Shown: positions 35,400 to 44,775 of the stretch, in pieces
Position numbering within the stretch: the first letter of the stretch is position 1
Layout: every line of letters starts with the position of its first letter
Origin: an uncultured Schlesneria sp.
GTDB taxonomy: Bacteria; Planctomycetota; Planctomycetia; Planctomycetales; Planctomycetaceae
Reading direction: 5' to 3'
Assembly (NCBI GenBank): GCA_903899985.1
Contig: CAIULL010000073.1
Span: 1 to 44,982 of the forward strand
Length of the DNA stretch: 44,982 nucleotides
The notes under the pieces: model-generated
The model's database searches: none
Seen by the model: only the letters and a program-made list of their open reading frames with translations
What the model was told of the DNA's origin: nothing
Made by a program: the position numbers and the translations under genes

Positions 35400-36836
35400 C
35401 TATTCCTCTGGTTCGAGCAGGAATTCTGCCTTCAGGATCGCAGTCCCCGAAGTCACAACCCGGTCTTCTGGTTCGATTCCCGAGAGGATTTCGATCCACG
35501 GATCAACATTCAATCCAGTCGTCACGTCTCTGAGATGGTACTCACGTGGTCCAGTCTCGATAAAGACGAATGTGCGACCGTCATTCGAGGTAACGGCTGT
35601 TTGAGGCAGTGTCAGACATTCATGAGTCTGTCCGTCGGGAATCAGCACACGGACAAACATCCCTGGCCGAAGTTTTCCGTCGTGATTGTCAATTTCCGCA
35701 GTGAGCGGAACGGCCCGGGTTTCGGGAGAGACTTTGCGACCAACGATCGCCACAGTGGCCGTTAGCGTCTCACCCTTCAATGCCAGCGTTTGTACCGAAA
35801 CAGACTGCCCCGGCTCAATCGACAAGGCCTTCCAGTCTCGTTCTCGAATTTCCGCCTGGACCCACAGGCGCGAGGCATCGGCCAATTGAAATAAACCCTG
35901 TGAAGTTTGAACGCGTTCTCGGGGCGCGAGCAGGATTTCTTCGACTGTTGCCGTGAAAGGGGCCTTAACGGGCCACGTGCTGAGAGATTCCGAATTACCG
36001 ACATCCTTAATTGATTCGTACGGCTGATTCACGATCAAGCTGAGACGCTGTTTTGCCACAGTCAGTCGCCGTTCAGCATTCTTCATCGCCGATTCGGCCT
36101 TAAGATGCTTTTGCTTGACATCAAACGTCGCCTGTTCGCATGCGGCGGCGTATTCAGCGGTGGTGGTATCCCTTGCGGACCCAAGTTCCAGCGCCATTCG
36201 AACACTGACCGCACCTTCTTCGCGAGCGGGCTTGAGGTTGGAACTCAATTTTTCTGCCAACCGCATCCGAGAATAGGCCGTGAGAATTTGTTGTCGATAG
36301 TCACCAAGTACCTTGTCAGCAAACTCTTTTTCCATCTGCTGAACTTCCTGGGGACGCTTCAGTCGCGCCAGTAATTCGTCGAGATTTGTCTGGATCGAAT
36401 GCCACCATTCGTGTTCGTTAAGGGCCTGTTGCAGGTCGGTTTCGCGAAGCAAAACGTCGGCACGGACTTCACCCAGTTCCGGGCTGTCGACAACGGCGAT
36501 CGTCTGCCCCTCGGTTACGCGATCACCGACTTTGACTTCAATTTGACGGATTAACCCGTCAAACGGAGATTTAACTTCGACATGTCTGGTCGCATTGTAT
36601 TCGACGCGACCGGGAACCGTCCTGACAGACTGCAATTCGCGTCGTGACGGTAATGTCACCTGAATTTCGGCTGCGACGAATTTTTCTTCGCTCAAAGTCA
36701 CATGATCTCGCGGGCCAGGCTGTTCGGCCGGTGCCACGTCCGCAGGGGCTCCCGACACTTTCCACGTTTGATACCCCGCCGCTGCTGCCGTGGCGAGTAA
36801 TGCAACACCAACTAGAATTTGAGCCGGACGTTTCAT
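35400..36836 (-). CDS. Efflux RND-type periplasmic adaptor (HlyD/CzcB-like membrane fusion protein)
   Basis: 478 residues. N-terminal signal anchor (ILVGVALLATAAAAGY), then a half lipoyl segment (VKSPFDGLIRQIEVKVGDRV), a long coiled-coil hairpin of about 190 residues, the second lipoyl half (VKAPFTATVEEILLAPRERV), a beta barrel (LWVQAEIRERDWKALSIEPG), and a membrane-proximal domain (LRPGMFVRVLI, LPQTAVTSNDGRTFVFI). It bridges an inner-membrane pump and an outer-membrane channel. Neither an RND/ABC pump nor a TolC-like gene is next to it; the 3' neighbour is tsaB, convergent. Substrate is unclear; heavy metal is suggested by the upstream His-rich protein. Confidence 0.88.
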   Translation of the reverse strand: MKRPAQILVGVALLATAAAAGYQTWKVSGAPADVAPAEQPGPRDHVTLSEEKFVAAEIQVTLPSRRELQSVRTVPGRVEYNATRHVEVKSPFDGLIRQIEVKVGDRVTEGQTIAVVDSPELGEVRADVLLRETDLQQALNEHEWWHSIQTNLDELLARLKRPQEVQQMEKEFADKVLGDYRQQILTAYSRMRLAEKLSSNLKPAREEGAVSVRMALELGSARDTTTAEYAAACEQATFDVKQKHLKAESAMKNAERRLTVAKQRLSLIVNQPYESIKDVGNSESLSTWPVKAPFTATVEEILLAPRERVQTSQGLFQLADASRLWVQAEIRERDWKALSIEPGQSVSVQTLALKGETLTATVAIVGRKVSPETRAVPLTAEIDNHDGKLRPGMFVRVLIPDGQTHECLTLPQTAVTSNDGRTFVFIETGPREYHLRDVTTGLNVDPWIEILSGIEPEDRVVTSGTAILKAEFLLEPEE

Positions 36837-37045
36837 GGCGAAATCTCAATTGAAAACGGATGAGTCGTCGTGTGCGGCGGGGTCATTGGGGTCGATTGTG
36901 CATCGTCTGTAACGATCGACGAACACCAATCAAACACAAAACCAGTTCTTTTCGCGAGCAACGACAACTTAAATGCGATACATAGCAATGATTTGGACAA
37001 CAGGAACATATGGCCAAATCTCGTTGTGGAGCTTTTGAAGTGGCT

Positions 37046-37531
37046 CTAGCAGCGCATTACCAAAGGGAGCTGGTGTTGTCGTCGTAGAATGCGACACCGT
37101 TCGAAAGAAGAGATTATCCGATTGTCATCGTTGAATTTCAGGCCCGAGCGGTACAGGCACAAATCGCCAACGAATAATCGGCTGCATGAAGCAGGACTTA
37201 TTGAGCCGGGGACGATTGAGTCCAAGCTGGCGAAGCCTTTTACTGGCTGTCCATCGTTGGACAGCTCGTGAAATCCGTCGCTCCAACCCGGCAGAATCCA
37301 ATGGAAGTGCCAGCCGAATTCGTGATCTTGATCCAGAGCCATCCCGTCGTGAAATGTTAATAAGTGATAACGGAGTTCCTCGCTGGACGCAGCTGAAGTC
37401 GGTTCGATGAGTTCCGAGTCATGGCAATGCAACCACGGAACAGGCCCTTGCCACAAACAAAAGATCACGAACAGGCGCACGAACAGCCGGCAAATTAAAG
37501 TCTGTCGCGTCGATTTTTCGTTGCGGTGCAT
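37046..37531 (-). CDS. Small secreted His-rich protein, probably metal-related
   Basis: 161 residues from ATG 37531 (the frame is open to 37570). N-terminal Arg-rich region with hydrophobic stretch LFVRLFVIFCLWQGPVPWL acts as a signal peptide, followed by HCHDSE, then LLTFHDGMALDQDHEFGWHF and HWILPGW, so His/Asp-rich clusters are conspicuous. It resembles His-rich proteins encoded ahead of cation-efflux genes in other planctomycetes, from memory. It lies 209 bp upstream of the adaptor gene, same strand. I infer metal binding; it could also be a poorly conserved hypothetical. Confidence 0.55.
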   Translation of the reverse strand: MHRNEKSTRQTLICRLFVRLFVIFCLWQGPVPWLHCHDSELIEPTSAASSEELRYHLLTFHDGMALDQDHEFGWHFHWILPGWSDGFHELSNDGQPVKGFASLDSIVPGSISPASCSRLFVGDLCLYRSGLKFNDDNRIISSFERCRILRRQHQLPLVMRC

Positions 37532-37573
37532 GTCATTGGTCCAGACGCCGCTAATGCGGAACACGATCAACGA

Positions 37574-37948
37574 CTATTCATCCTCTTCGTCGTCGTCATC
37601 GAAGTCATCATCATCCCCGTCGAGACTGCCTACGTCCATACCATCGTAGGAACTGATTCCCATTTCCTCTGCTAATTGTGATAGCTCAAGGTTCCTCTGA
37701 AACAGCGTGTCAGGAGAATGAATTTCGATTTTTTCGACCTGAAGCGTCAATGGGTCATCGGGTTCATCGCCGTCAGTAATTTCGACGAATTCATACCCCA
37801 TTTCGGTCAAACGATCTGAACATGCTTCGAGTTTTTCGCGATCGTCGTCTGTAAAAAAATATCCCCAAAGCATTTCTCCGGACATGTCCCAGTCAGTCTG
37901 TTCGGCGATTGCTTCGAACATTTCAATTAATTCGGACTTGGGAATCAT
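37574..37948 (-). CDS. RraB-like regulator of RNase E activity
   Basis: 124 residues from ATG 37948, preceded by GAGG. The protein begins MIPKSELIEMFEAIAEQTDW and includes MLWGYFFTDDDREKLEA, YEFVEITD, VEKIEIHSPDTLFQRNLEL and SYDGMDVGSLDG, matching RraB-type proteins, which bind and inhibit RNase E in enterobacteria. A very acidic Asp/Glu tail ends it. GTG at 37960 is a weaker alternative start. Whether an RNase E partner exists in this organism cannot be told from the window. Separate from the sigma gene upstream by 195 bp, with a terminator between. Confidence 0.85.
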   Translation of the reverse strand: MIPKSELIEMFEAIAEQTDWDMSGEMLWGYFFTDDDREKLEACSDRLTEMGYEFVEITDGDEPDDPLTLQVEKIEIHSPDTLFQRNLELSQLAEEMGISSYDGMDVGSLDGDDDDFDDDDEEDE

Positions 37949-38070
37949 CTGGGACCTCACTTCGAATGCGGGGCTAGCAAGCTGAAAACGCGTTGCGATT
38001 TTAGGGATAGCCCCGCGTCACAGCAATTCACTTCGACCATTCTGACATCGTTCCCAGCAAGCTGATCTCC

Positions 38071-38114
38071 AAAAAAAGCAAAGCCCACGAAGGGGAAATT
38101 CCCCAATCGCGGGC
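38071..38114 (-). terminator. Rho-independent terminator of the sigma factor gene
   Basis: On the minus strand a GC-rich stem (GCCCGCGATTGGGG with CCCCTTCGTGGGC, two mismatches) is followed by TTTGCTTTTTTT. It lies 30 bp after the stop of the sigma factor gene. Confidence 0.8.
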
Positions 38115-38143
38115 CTGGAACTCATTTTACTGCTCGTGGCTTC

Positions 38144-38695
38144 TCACACCGGCTGGAGGTGTGCGAGTTCTTCACGCAGCCGGATTCGAGCGGTGTGTAA
38201 CCTTCGTTTAATCGTTCCGACGGGACTGCGAAACCGATCGCTCATTTCGATTAACGACTGCCCTTCGAAGTAAAAGGCAACCAGTGTTTGCCGATCGAGA
38301 GATCGCAATCGCTTTAAACCGCCCCATAATTGGTCCGCTCGTTCCCCGGTCATCAATTCGTCAAGCGGCGTGCGCGTTTCAGAATCGATTGCCACAAGGA
38401 TTTCCGGATCTTGTGGCGTGACTGGGGGGCGTCGAACTGCCCGGTTAATTGCCAGCCGGATCGTTATCCTCTTTAGCCAGCCTGGAAATCGCTCGGGCTC
38501 GCGTAACTGATCGAGTTTTCGCATGGCCTGAACGAAGACGTCCTGGGTCAGTTCGGCAGCCTCCGCCTGGTTTCGCAGTCGCCGCAAAGCAATTGCGAAA
38601 ACCGTCGTTTCAAACTGACGAACGAGTTCACCAAACGCTTTCCGGCAACCGGCCTGAGCGTCCAAAACGATCGGCAAGAATTCTTCCGTTTCCAT
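38144..38695 (-). CDS. RNA polymerase sigma-70 family (ECF-like) factor
   Basis: 183 residues. Region 2 lies at about 15-85: FGELVRQFETTVFAIALRRL, AELTQDVFVQAMRKL and FPGWLKRITIRLAINRAVRR. A linker follows, then region 4 at about 130-180: LRSLDRQTLVAFYFEGQSLI, EMSDRFRSPVGTIKRRLH, a helix-turn-helix reading the -35 box. Regions 1.1 and 3 are absent, as in extracytoplasmic-function sigma factors. No anti-sigma or sensor gene is adjacent, so its signal is unknown. Terminator follows. Confidence 0.92.
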   Translation of the reverse strand: METEEFLPIVLDAQAGCRKAFGELVRQFETTVFAIALRRLRNQAEAAELTQDVFVQAMRKLDQLREPERFPGWLKRITIRLAINRAVRRPPVTPQDPEILVAIDSETRTPLDELMTGERADQLWGGLKRLRSLDRQTLVAFYFEGQSLIEMSDRFRSPVGTIKRRLHTARIRLREELAHLQPV

Positions 38696-38996
38696 AATTC
38701 GCTCGTCTCCCTGAGCCGCTCAGCAACGCATTTTTTTGCGAAACTGCGGGCGTAGTGGTTGGCGAATCCCGGTGAGTTCGTCGGAAGATCTGGAATTAAC
38801 CTTAATTGCACATCGTTAGATACCCTGTGCAAATCGGCGGTCATTAATTGCGACCGCTTCAACTGGTTAATCGCCAGATCATCCGTTGAGTTTTATTCCT
38901 GACTGGCCGATTCGCTGCACATCGTCATGCAGACGAATGAAACCAGACCAGGGCTCATCGGAATCCAAATTGAGAAATGTCCTGTCCTTGAAGAAC
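38696..38996. other. 301-bp gap upstream of the sigma factor gene
   Basis: No gene seen. It should contain the sigma gene promoter on the minus strand; no clear -35/-10 or known box was recognised. The next minus-strand gene ends at 38997. Confidence 0.4.
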
Positions 38997-39332
38997 TCAG
39001 CCACACATCGTGGTGATGAGTCCTGGTGTGCTCAAATGCTTGGACGGCATCAGGTCGTTATGGCGTTTACCTTGCCATAAGACAGCACGCAGGTGGTTGA
39101 CCAGACTCCCACGTTCCTTGCGTGCCAGAAGCTGGCGTTCTAGTGAACGCACTAGCGATATGGCATCTGAGGACATGGGCATCGGGTCGGGACATTTCGG
39201 TACTGGGTACATATCGCAGGTTGTGATAGAGAGATACGCACGATGGGCATTCGCGCTATCGACAACCAGGCCGGCTTGAAAACCGACAATGGCGTTGATC
39301 GTTGCGTTCTGAATGCGATTAAAAGCTTGCAT
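38997..39332 (-). CDS. Small hypothetical protein with perfect Shine-Dalgarno
   Basis: 111 residues from ATG 39332. An AGGAGG box lies 7 nt upstream (complement of 39340-39345), one of the best in the window, and settles the start; the open frame reaches to 39404. The protein begins MQAFNRIQNATINAIVGFQA and contains ITTCDMYPVPKCPDPMPMSS and LVRSLERQLLARKERG. No signal peptide, membrane segment or known motif is seen. Cys residues and a Pro-rich stretch in the middle give no function. Unknown. Confidence 0.6.
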   Translation of the reverse strand: MQAFNRIQNATINAIVGFQAGLVVDSANAHRAYLSITTCDMYPVPKCPDPMPMSSDAISLVRSLERQLLARKERGSLVNHLRAVLWQGKRHNDLMPSKHLSTPGLITTMCG

Positions 39333-39693
39333 CGTGATACCTCCTGCGAAAGCCGCAGTCTCCGTGGAAACGAGATAAAATTCTGTGTTGAGGAAAATCC
39401 GCAATACTGAGATTTTCGTGAATCGCGCCTCACGAATGGCGGGCGGAGTGGAAACAATTTCCTCCGCGTCGTCACATTAGACCTTTCTCATCGAAAAAAG
39501 GTTCACCACAATTTCGATATTTTCGAAAAAAATCCACCCCAAAATCGCCCTAAATCCGCAAGATGTTTCTCTGTAATGCCTTGCGGAAAACATGCAAAAA
39601 CGGAAAAACCGGAAAAATCGCTGCAATCGTTAAAGTTTAACATTCAAACTGGTCGAAGAAAGAAGGGAAAGAGTCTTTGTACTTTGATCGAGA
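39333..39693. other. 361-bp AT-rich gap between divergent genes
   Basis: Carries promoters for the small minus-strand gene and the lipoprotein gene. A hairpin CCGCAAG...CTTGCGG (about 39556-39588) lies in the lipoprotein leader. No open frame of interest. Confidence 0.4.
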
Positions 39694-40488
39694 ATGGATT
39701 TGGGTAGGACATTGCGAATGATACTCCTTCGATATTTAACGGCCGCCCTGATGACGGTTTCGATGGTTGGATGCTGTTGCAGCCGATGCGTTGTCACCGA
39801 TCCCTGTGACCCGTGTGGCAGTGTGATACCGTCACACCAATGCTGCTTGTCAAGGCTCTGGTCGATGCCGCGAAGCTTCGGGTACAGCTGGAGTAATGCT
39901 TGTACTTGTGGCGGATGCCAATGCGGCTGCGGTGGTGGGGAATTGATGGATTATTCGTATGGCGAGACGGGTGGTTGTGCTGGTTCGTGCGCGGCACCTC
40001 CGATGAGTACAGTGGCTCCATCGAGTGGATGCAACTGTTCACAATCATCCGCTTACTCGACAGCGCCGACGTCGTACGGTGGATCTTATTATCCTCCAAC
40101 AACTCCAGGCTCGGTCCCAACACCTTCAGGAACGCCGCAACCGATCCCGGAAGTACCACCTAGTTACAATCCGCTGCCGAATGCTCCGTTACCACCAGTC
40201 AACGCAACACCTGAACCAACGACGCTGATGATTCCTCCACCATCTGGCCAGCAACCTCAAATGGTTTCCTACGAAGAATTTCAGCGTCTTCCGGGCAATG
40301 TGATTTCTGGGCCGGGATCGTCTGTTACAGCGGCAGCCAGCAGTCCTTCACCGATTCAACAAGTTTCTGCCGGTCCACAGCCCTTAGTGGCCCCACCAGC
40401 GCCGACCCCAACCGCGATCCGGGCACAGCGATCGGCTGTGTCCCGAACGAATCAGCAAGCAGTTTGGGCTCCGTCAAGAACAAAATAG
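39694..40488 (+). CDS. Cysteine- and proline-rich lipoprotein
   Basis: 264 residues. A lipoprotein signal peptide is followed by the lipobox-like VSMVGC; ATG 39718 is an alternative start that gives a tidy signal peptide (MILLRYLTAALMTVS). A Cys-rich segment comes next (CCCSRCVVTDPCDPCGS, CTCGGCQCGCGG; more than fifteen Cys in the first 100 residues). A disordered Pro/Ser/Thr-rich half follows (PPTTPGSVPTPSGTPQPIPE). It is probably anchored in a membrane with its tail in the periplasm or outside. Low-complexity Cys-rich lipoproteins of this kind recur in planctomycetes. Function unknown. A strong terminator follows. Confidence 0.75.
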   Translation: MDLGRTLRMILLRYLTAALMTVSMVGCCCSRCVVTDPCDPCGSVIPSHQCCLSRLWSMPRSFGYSWSNACTCGGCQCGCGGGELMDYSYGETGGCAGSCAAPPMSTVAPSSGCNCSQSSAYSTAPTSYGGSYYPPTTPGSVPTPSGTPQPIPEVPPSYNPLPNAPLPPVNATPEPTTLMIPPPSGQQPQMVSYEEFQRLPGNVISGPGSSVTAAASSPSPIQQVSAGPQPLVAPPAPTPTAIRAQRSAVSRTNQQAVWAPSRTK

Positions 40489-40865
40489 TCGTCGGATTGA
40501 ATCCGATTGTTTGCGGCAAGAACAATCTCGAAACTGAACTGACGTGAAAGCCCAAGTCTGCGACTTGGGCTTTTGCCATTGATTCCTAAGGACGTTGATT
40601 CCTCAGACAGCAGGATTCCAAACAACAGTTGCCATCGGTTTTCATGGGTTGCGGGGACTGTTACACTCCCTGTCCGGGATTGGGTCGCGGAAAAAACACG
40701 CAAAATCTCAATAAAACCGGGATCAGATTTCAGTAAATGCATTGGCAGGGTGAGATTTCCGAATCAAACGTGGTCATTCGAAAGAATTGACCCCGATGCT
40801 AACGGGCTTCTTCTTCTCACCCACGAGACTTGTTTTTGTTTTAAATCTCACTGTAGGAACCGGGA
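40489..40865. other. 377-bp gap with terminator, upstream of the pyrophosphatase gene
   Basis: The left part holds a strong terminator (separate entry). The rest has no gene and should contain the ppa promoter; short frames on either strand look spurious. Confidence 0.4.
40547..40574 (+). terminator. Rho-independent terminator of the lipoprotein gene
   Basis: AAAGCCCAAGTC pairs perfectly with GACTTGGGCTTT around TGC, followed by TTTG. It is symmetric and could act in both directions. Confidence 0.9.
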
Positions 40866-41408
40866 ATGACTCACGCTTGGCACGATGTTACGCCGGGAGA
40901 AGACCTTCCGTCAGAATTTACCTCCGTTATTGAAATTCCACGGGGTTCAAGCGTCAAATATGAATTAGACAAAGCGACAGGATTGCTCCGTTTGGATCGC
41001 ATGCTGCATTCTGCCGTTTACTATCCCGCCAATTATGGTTTTATTCCCCAGACATTGGCTGAGGATGATGATCCTCTGGACGTGCTGGTCCTCTGCCAGG
41101 AGCCGGTTGATCCGTTAACGCTTGTAGAAGCTCGAGCGATTGGTCTGATGACAATGGTCGACTGTGGAAAACGAGATCATAAGGTTCTCGCAGTCGCCAC
41201 CAATGATCCCGAATACAATTCGTTCCGCGAGGCATCTGAGCTACCAACACACAAACTGGCCATGATTCGACGTTTTTTTCAGGACTATAAAACACTTGAG
41301 GGTAAAGCGGTCGAAGTCGACGATCTGACTGAAGCCAAAACGGCTTTTCCGATTATCCTCGAAGCCCTTGAACGATACAGTTTGTCTCGTCGTCGTGGGT
41401 TTCGCTGA
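40866..41408 (+). CDS. ppa: Inorganic pyrophosphatase, family I
   Basis: 180 residues, normal length for bacterial family I PPase. The signature [10 protein letters not shown] carries the metal-binding Asp residues; other family blocks are [44 protein letters not shown] and [13 protein letters not shown]. It hydrolyses PPi to two Pi in the cytoplasm with Mg2+, driving biosynthetic reactions. It precedes the ZIP gene by 113 bp with a possible terminator between. Confidence 0.96.
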   Translation: MTHAWHDVTPGEDLPSEFTSVIEIPRGSSVKYELDKATGLLRLDRMLHSAVYYPANYGFIPQTLAEDDDPLDVLVLCQEPVDPLTLVEARAIGLMTMVDCGKRDHKVLAVATNDPEYNSFREASELPTHKLAMIRRFFQDYKTLEGKAVEVDDLTEAKTAFPIILEALERYSLSRRRGFR

Positions 41409-41434
41409 TTCCAAGAGACATTTTCCAGGAAATT

Positions 41435-41474
41435 TGCCTGTCGCGTTGACGGAGAGTTTTCTGGACAGGCATTT
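41435..41474 (+). terminator. Possible terminator of the pyrophosphatase gene
   Basis: TGCCTGTC pairs with GACAGGCA around a 21-nt loop, followed by TTTCGTC. The loop is long and the T-run short, so this is a weak call. Confidence 0.35.
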
Positions 41475-41521
41475 CGTCATTCGATCGTCACATTTCCAGC
41501 AAGCGAAAAAGGTCACTCACG

Positions 41522-42607
41522 ATGGGCTCTGATTGGTTATTGAATCCGAACACGGCGTCATTGACGCTCGGCGTCACGGATCATGTTGCCACGGGAGCCT
41601 TATCTTCTTCGCCACTGATCCTGTTGATCGTTTACTGCGGACTGATCGCGGTTTCATCCCTCAGCGGTGGAACGTTGCCGTTGCTGATCCGACTAACACA
41701 TACCCGGATGCAGGTTCTTGTTAGCGTTGTCGGCGGGTTCATGCTGGGTGTGGGATTTTTTCATCAGCTGCCACACGCCGTCGTCACGATGTCTGCAGGA
41801 AATCACGATGCCTCATTTGCCCTCGACTGGTGCATGGGCTGGTTGATGTTCGGATTGCTGCTGACGTTTTTTATGCTGCGCATGTTTCACTTCCACAGTC
41901 ATGGACCAACCGAAGAAGATGACATCGCTCATTCGCATGACTGCGGTCATGATCACGATCACGACCATGATCACATTACGACTCACCGCCACGACCACGA
42001 TCATGGCTCCAGCCACAACAGGCCGCAAACAAATTTGAAGGGGTCAAGCTGGATCGGGATATTTCTCGGGCTGTCATTACACACACTGTTGGACGGTGTT
42101 GCCCTGGCGGCCAACGTTCAGGCAGATGCGCTGCATCACTTTGAACACAACGGTTTCACAGGTTTCATACCCTTCGGGCTCGGAACGTTCCTTGGAGTTG
42201 CGCTTCATAAGCCCCTCGATTCCTTGTCAATTACATCACTGATGGCTGCGGGGGGCTGGTCCAGTCGATCGATGAAACTCGTGAATATCGGATATGCACT
42301 GATGTGTCCGATCGGCGCGTTTTTGTTTTTCTTCGGAATTCAGCGATTTGCTGGAGGACAAGAAACCGTAGTTGCTGGAGCTTTAGCTATGTCCGCCGGT
42401 GTGTTCATCTGCATATCACTCAGTGATCTTTTACCGGAAGTTCAATTTCACTCGCACGATCGAGTAAAATTATCGGCTGCCTTGTTGCTCGGAATCGTCA
42501 CGGCGTGGGGGATCGGATTTCTCGAGCCGGCTCATACACACGGGCATCAGCACGATCAACCAGGATCGAAAATCCTTAACCTGCAAGAGAATCGTGAACA
42601 ACCCTGA
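41522..42607 (+). CDS. ZIP family metal transporter with His-rich loop
   Basis: 361 residues. Membrane segments include ILLIVYCGLIAVSSLSGG, VLVSVVGGFMLGVGFFHQLP, WMFGLLLTFFMLRMF-like region, GIFLGLSLHTLLDGVALA, GFIPFGLGTFLGVALHKPLD and AGALAMSAGVFICISLSDLL. The motifs HTLLDGVAL and HKPLD are the ZIP metal-binding helices. A long cytosolic loop around residues 125-165 is packed with His and Asp (HSHDCGHDHDHDHDH). ZIP proteins carry Zn2+ or Fe2+ into the cytoplasm; the loop likely senses or buffers the metal. The N terminus starts with a short non-membrane segment. Confidence 0.92.
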   Translation: MGSDWLLNPNTASLTLGVTDHVATGALSSSPLILLIVYCGLIAVSSLSGGTLPLLIRLTHTRMQVLVSVVGGFMLGVGFFHQLPHAVVTMSAGNHDASFALDWCMGWLMFGLLLTFFMLRMFHFHSHGPTEEDDIAHSHDCGHDHDHDHDHITTHRHDHDHGSSHNRPQTNLKGSSWIGIFLGLSLHTLLDGVALAANVQADALHHFEHNGFTGFIPFGLGTFLGVALHKPLDSLSITSLMAAGGWSSRSMKLVNIGYALMCPIGAFLFFFGIQRFAGGQETVVAGALAMSAGVFICISLSDLLPEVQFHSHDRVKLSAALLLGIVTAWGIGFLEPAHTHGHQHDQPGSKILNLQENREQP

Positions 42608-42668
42608 TGATGGTTTTTCAGCATTTCTCGAGACGTCGATCATAACATCATGGATCAAGCAGCTGGTT

Positions 42669-43571
42669 TTATGAAGCCCGAAAACGAGCTTTAAGGACTC
42701 GCGGGCGATGGGCGAGGTCTTTTCGAATGACGATTTCGTCATAGCCACCATGATCGGCGACAATCGCCTTCAATGTTTCGGCTTGTTCCGGCGTGAACTC
42801 GAGAAGCAATAGTCCATTTGGTACAGCGTATCCGGGAGCCTGGTCAATGATTTGCTTTAGAATTGTCAGCCCGTCCGTTCCACCATCGAGGGCAAGGCGA
42901 GGTTCGTGACGCGAAACCTCTGCATCAAGTTGACTGATCTCAGCCGAGGGAATGTATGGTGGGTTACTGGCAACGACGTCGTACTTCGAACCACTTGGAA
43001 TTCCAGCGAACAGGTCAGATTCGATGACATCGACCTGGCTGGCAACATTATGTCGGGCGACATTTTCGCGAGCGATTTCAAGTGCCGCAGAGCTAATGTC
43101 CGTTGCCGTGACGAGTGATGTTTTCGCATTTTTCGCAACAGCAACAGCAATGCATCCTGAACCCGTGCACAAGTCAAGTACTTTCGGTGTGGGTATGCCT
43201 TTGATGCCATCTAGCACTTCCATCACCAGTGTCTCGGTATCCGGCCGCGGAATCAGAACATCGCGCGTGACGCGAAATCCTAGACTGAAAAATTCGCGAA
43301 CTCCGACGAGATAAGCAACGGGTTCAGCCTTTGTCCGCCGTTGGACCAGCTCGCGCATAATTCCACGGACGGACTCGCTGAGTGGTTCATCAAACTGTGT
43401 GTATAGCTGGATTCGCTGACAACCCCTTGCGTGAGCGAGAAGTATCTCGGCATCAAGGCGCGGCGTATCGCTGCCGTGTTTTTTCAGATGTCCTGTCGTC
43501 CATTCCAGCACGCGACGAACTGTCCATGGCTCATCAGCGGAAGTCGGCGAGGCAGTTGGTTGCTCGGTCAC
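42669..43571 (-). CDS. prmC: Release factor glutamine methyltransferase PrmC
   Basis: 300 residues, GTG start. N-terminal helical domain (DTPRLDAEILLAHARGC, the usual substrate-recognition domain) and SAM-dependent methyltransferase domain: VLDLCTGSGCIAVAVA (motif I), the catalytic NPPY in VASNPPYIPSAEI, and LLLEFTPEQAETL at the end. It methylates the Gln of the GGQ motif of release factors. It lies 127 bp downstream of prfA, on the same strand, the usual prfA-prmC arrangement. Confidence 0.93.
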   Translation of the reverse strand: MTEQPTASPTSADEPWTVRRVLEWTTGHLKKHGSDTPRLDAEILLAHARGCQRIQLYTQFDEPLSESVRGIMRELVQRRTKAEPVAYLVGVREFFSLGFRVTRDVLIPRPDTETLVMEVLDGIKGIPTPKVLDLCTGSGCIAVAVAKNAKTSLVTATDISSAALEIARENVARHNVASQVDVIESDLFAGIPSGSKYDVVASNPPYIPSAEISQLDAEVSRHEPRLALDGGTDGLTILKQIIDQAPGYAVPNGLLLLEFTPEQAETLKAIVADHGGYDEIVIRKDLAHRPRVLKARFRAS

Positions 43572-43698
43572 AGAAAGAATCCAGTTTGAGCTAATCCCAC
43601 GGGGCGGAACACGGACGCTTGCCCCTCGCTACACCGTTCCAAAATTCGCATCTTCGCACAGTCCAAATACGCGTTCAAGAAACTTGCGTCCAAGTTGT

Positions 43699-44775
43699 CT
43701 ACGCGAGTGCTGTCCCACCGCGAAGCCGCTCTTCCCTGTCAAATTGGACAAGTGCATTAACGACGTCGTCCAGATCACCCTGAATGATTTGGTCGAGTTT
43801 ATGGACGGTTAGGTTGATTCGATGATCCGTCAGTCGATTTTGAGGAAAATTATAAGTGCGAATCCGCTCACTACGATCGCCAGAGCCGATCAGCGTTCGA
43901 CGCTGAGCTGACCGCTCTTTGTCGAGCGTTGCTTGCCGATGTTCCATCAGTCGGCTTCTCAACACGCGCATCGCCTTCGCTTTGTTCTTATGCTGGCTTT
44001 TTTCGTCTTGAATCCTCACGACAATCCCCGAAGGAACGTGAGTGATTCGGACGGCAGATTCTGTTTTATTGACCTTTTGACCGCCGGGCCCGCCCGCGCG
44101 CATCGTGTCAATTTGCAAATCTTCATCGCGAATTTCGACATCGATATCCGTCGCTTCTGCCATGACGGCGACTGTGGCAGCACTGGTATGAACCCGCCCT
44201 TGAGTTTCCGTCTCAGGAACGCGTTGAACTCGATGTCCACCACTTTCGAACTGTAGCTGATGGAACGCGGCTTCCCCTGTGATTGACAGGACAACTTCCT
44301 TCATCCCGCCCAGCTCATTGGCTGAAAGTTCCAGGACTTCGAATTTCCAACCCCGCTTTTCGACGAATTTCGTGTACATGTCGAATAAATCACGGGCAAA
44401 TAACGAGGCTTCGTCACCTCCGGTTCCCGCCCGGATTTCCATGATCAGGCTTCCGCGGGTCAGTGAATCGCCCGCAGTCACCATGTCTTCCAGTTCGACA
44501 CGAATGGTGTCGTATCTGGCCTGAAGTTCGGTGAGTTCCGCTTGGGCGTATTCGCGAGTCTCAGCATCGTCTGCGGACTCGATCATCTCGCGGACGGAAG
44601 CGATGTCCGTTTCCAGTTGATTAAACTCGCGGATGGTACGCGCGATCTTGGCCAAGCCGCCATGCTCGCGCTGGCAGCTTAACATCTTCGCTGTATCAGC
44701 GAGAACGTCTGGATCTTGAAGCTGGCGTTCGAGTTCGTCGAAACGCACCAGCTTAGTTTGAAGCGTGGGAAACAT
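43699..44775 (-). CDS. prfA: Peptide chain release factor 1
   Basis: About 358 residues from ATG 44775 ([19 protein letters not shown]), a start like that of homologues; ATG 44784 and an upstream TTG at 44817 are also in frame. Stop-codon recognition PxT motif is PET in [14 protein letters not shown], which marks RF1 (UAA/UAG) rather than RF2. The GGQ motif is [20 protein letters not shown], the Gln being methylated by PrmC, encoded next downstream. [20 protein letters not shown] and the C-terminal [20 protein letters not shown] complete the family. No programmed frameshift site is seen. Confidence 0.95.
   Translation of the reverse strand: MFPTLQTKLVRFDELERQLQDPDVLADTAKMLSCQREHGGLAKIARTIREFNQLETDIASVREMIESADDAETREYAQAELTELQARYDTIRVELEDMVTAGDSLTRGSLIMEIRAGTGGDEASLFARDLFDMYTKFVEKRGWKFEVLELSANELGGMKEVVLSITGEAAFHQLQFESGGHRVQRVPETETQGRVHTSAATVAVMAEATDIDVEIRDEDLQIDTMRAGGPGGQKVNKTESAVRITHVPSGIVVRIQDEKSQHKNKAKAMRVLRSRLMEHRQATLDKERSAQRRTLIGSGDRSERIRTYNFPQNRLTDHRINLTVHKLDQIIQGDLDDVVNALVQFDREERLRGGTALA

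Noticed and set aside
41813-42028. Minus-strand frame opposite the His-rich loop of the ZIP gene
   Set aside because: Val/Met-rich product is the reverse reading of the His/Asp repeats.
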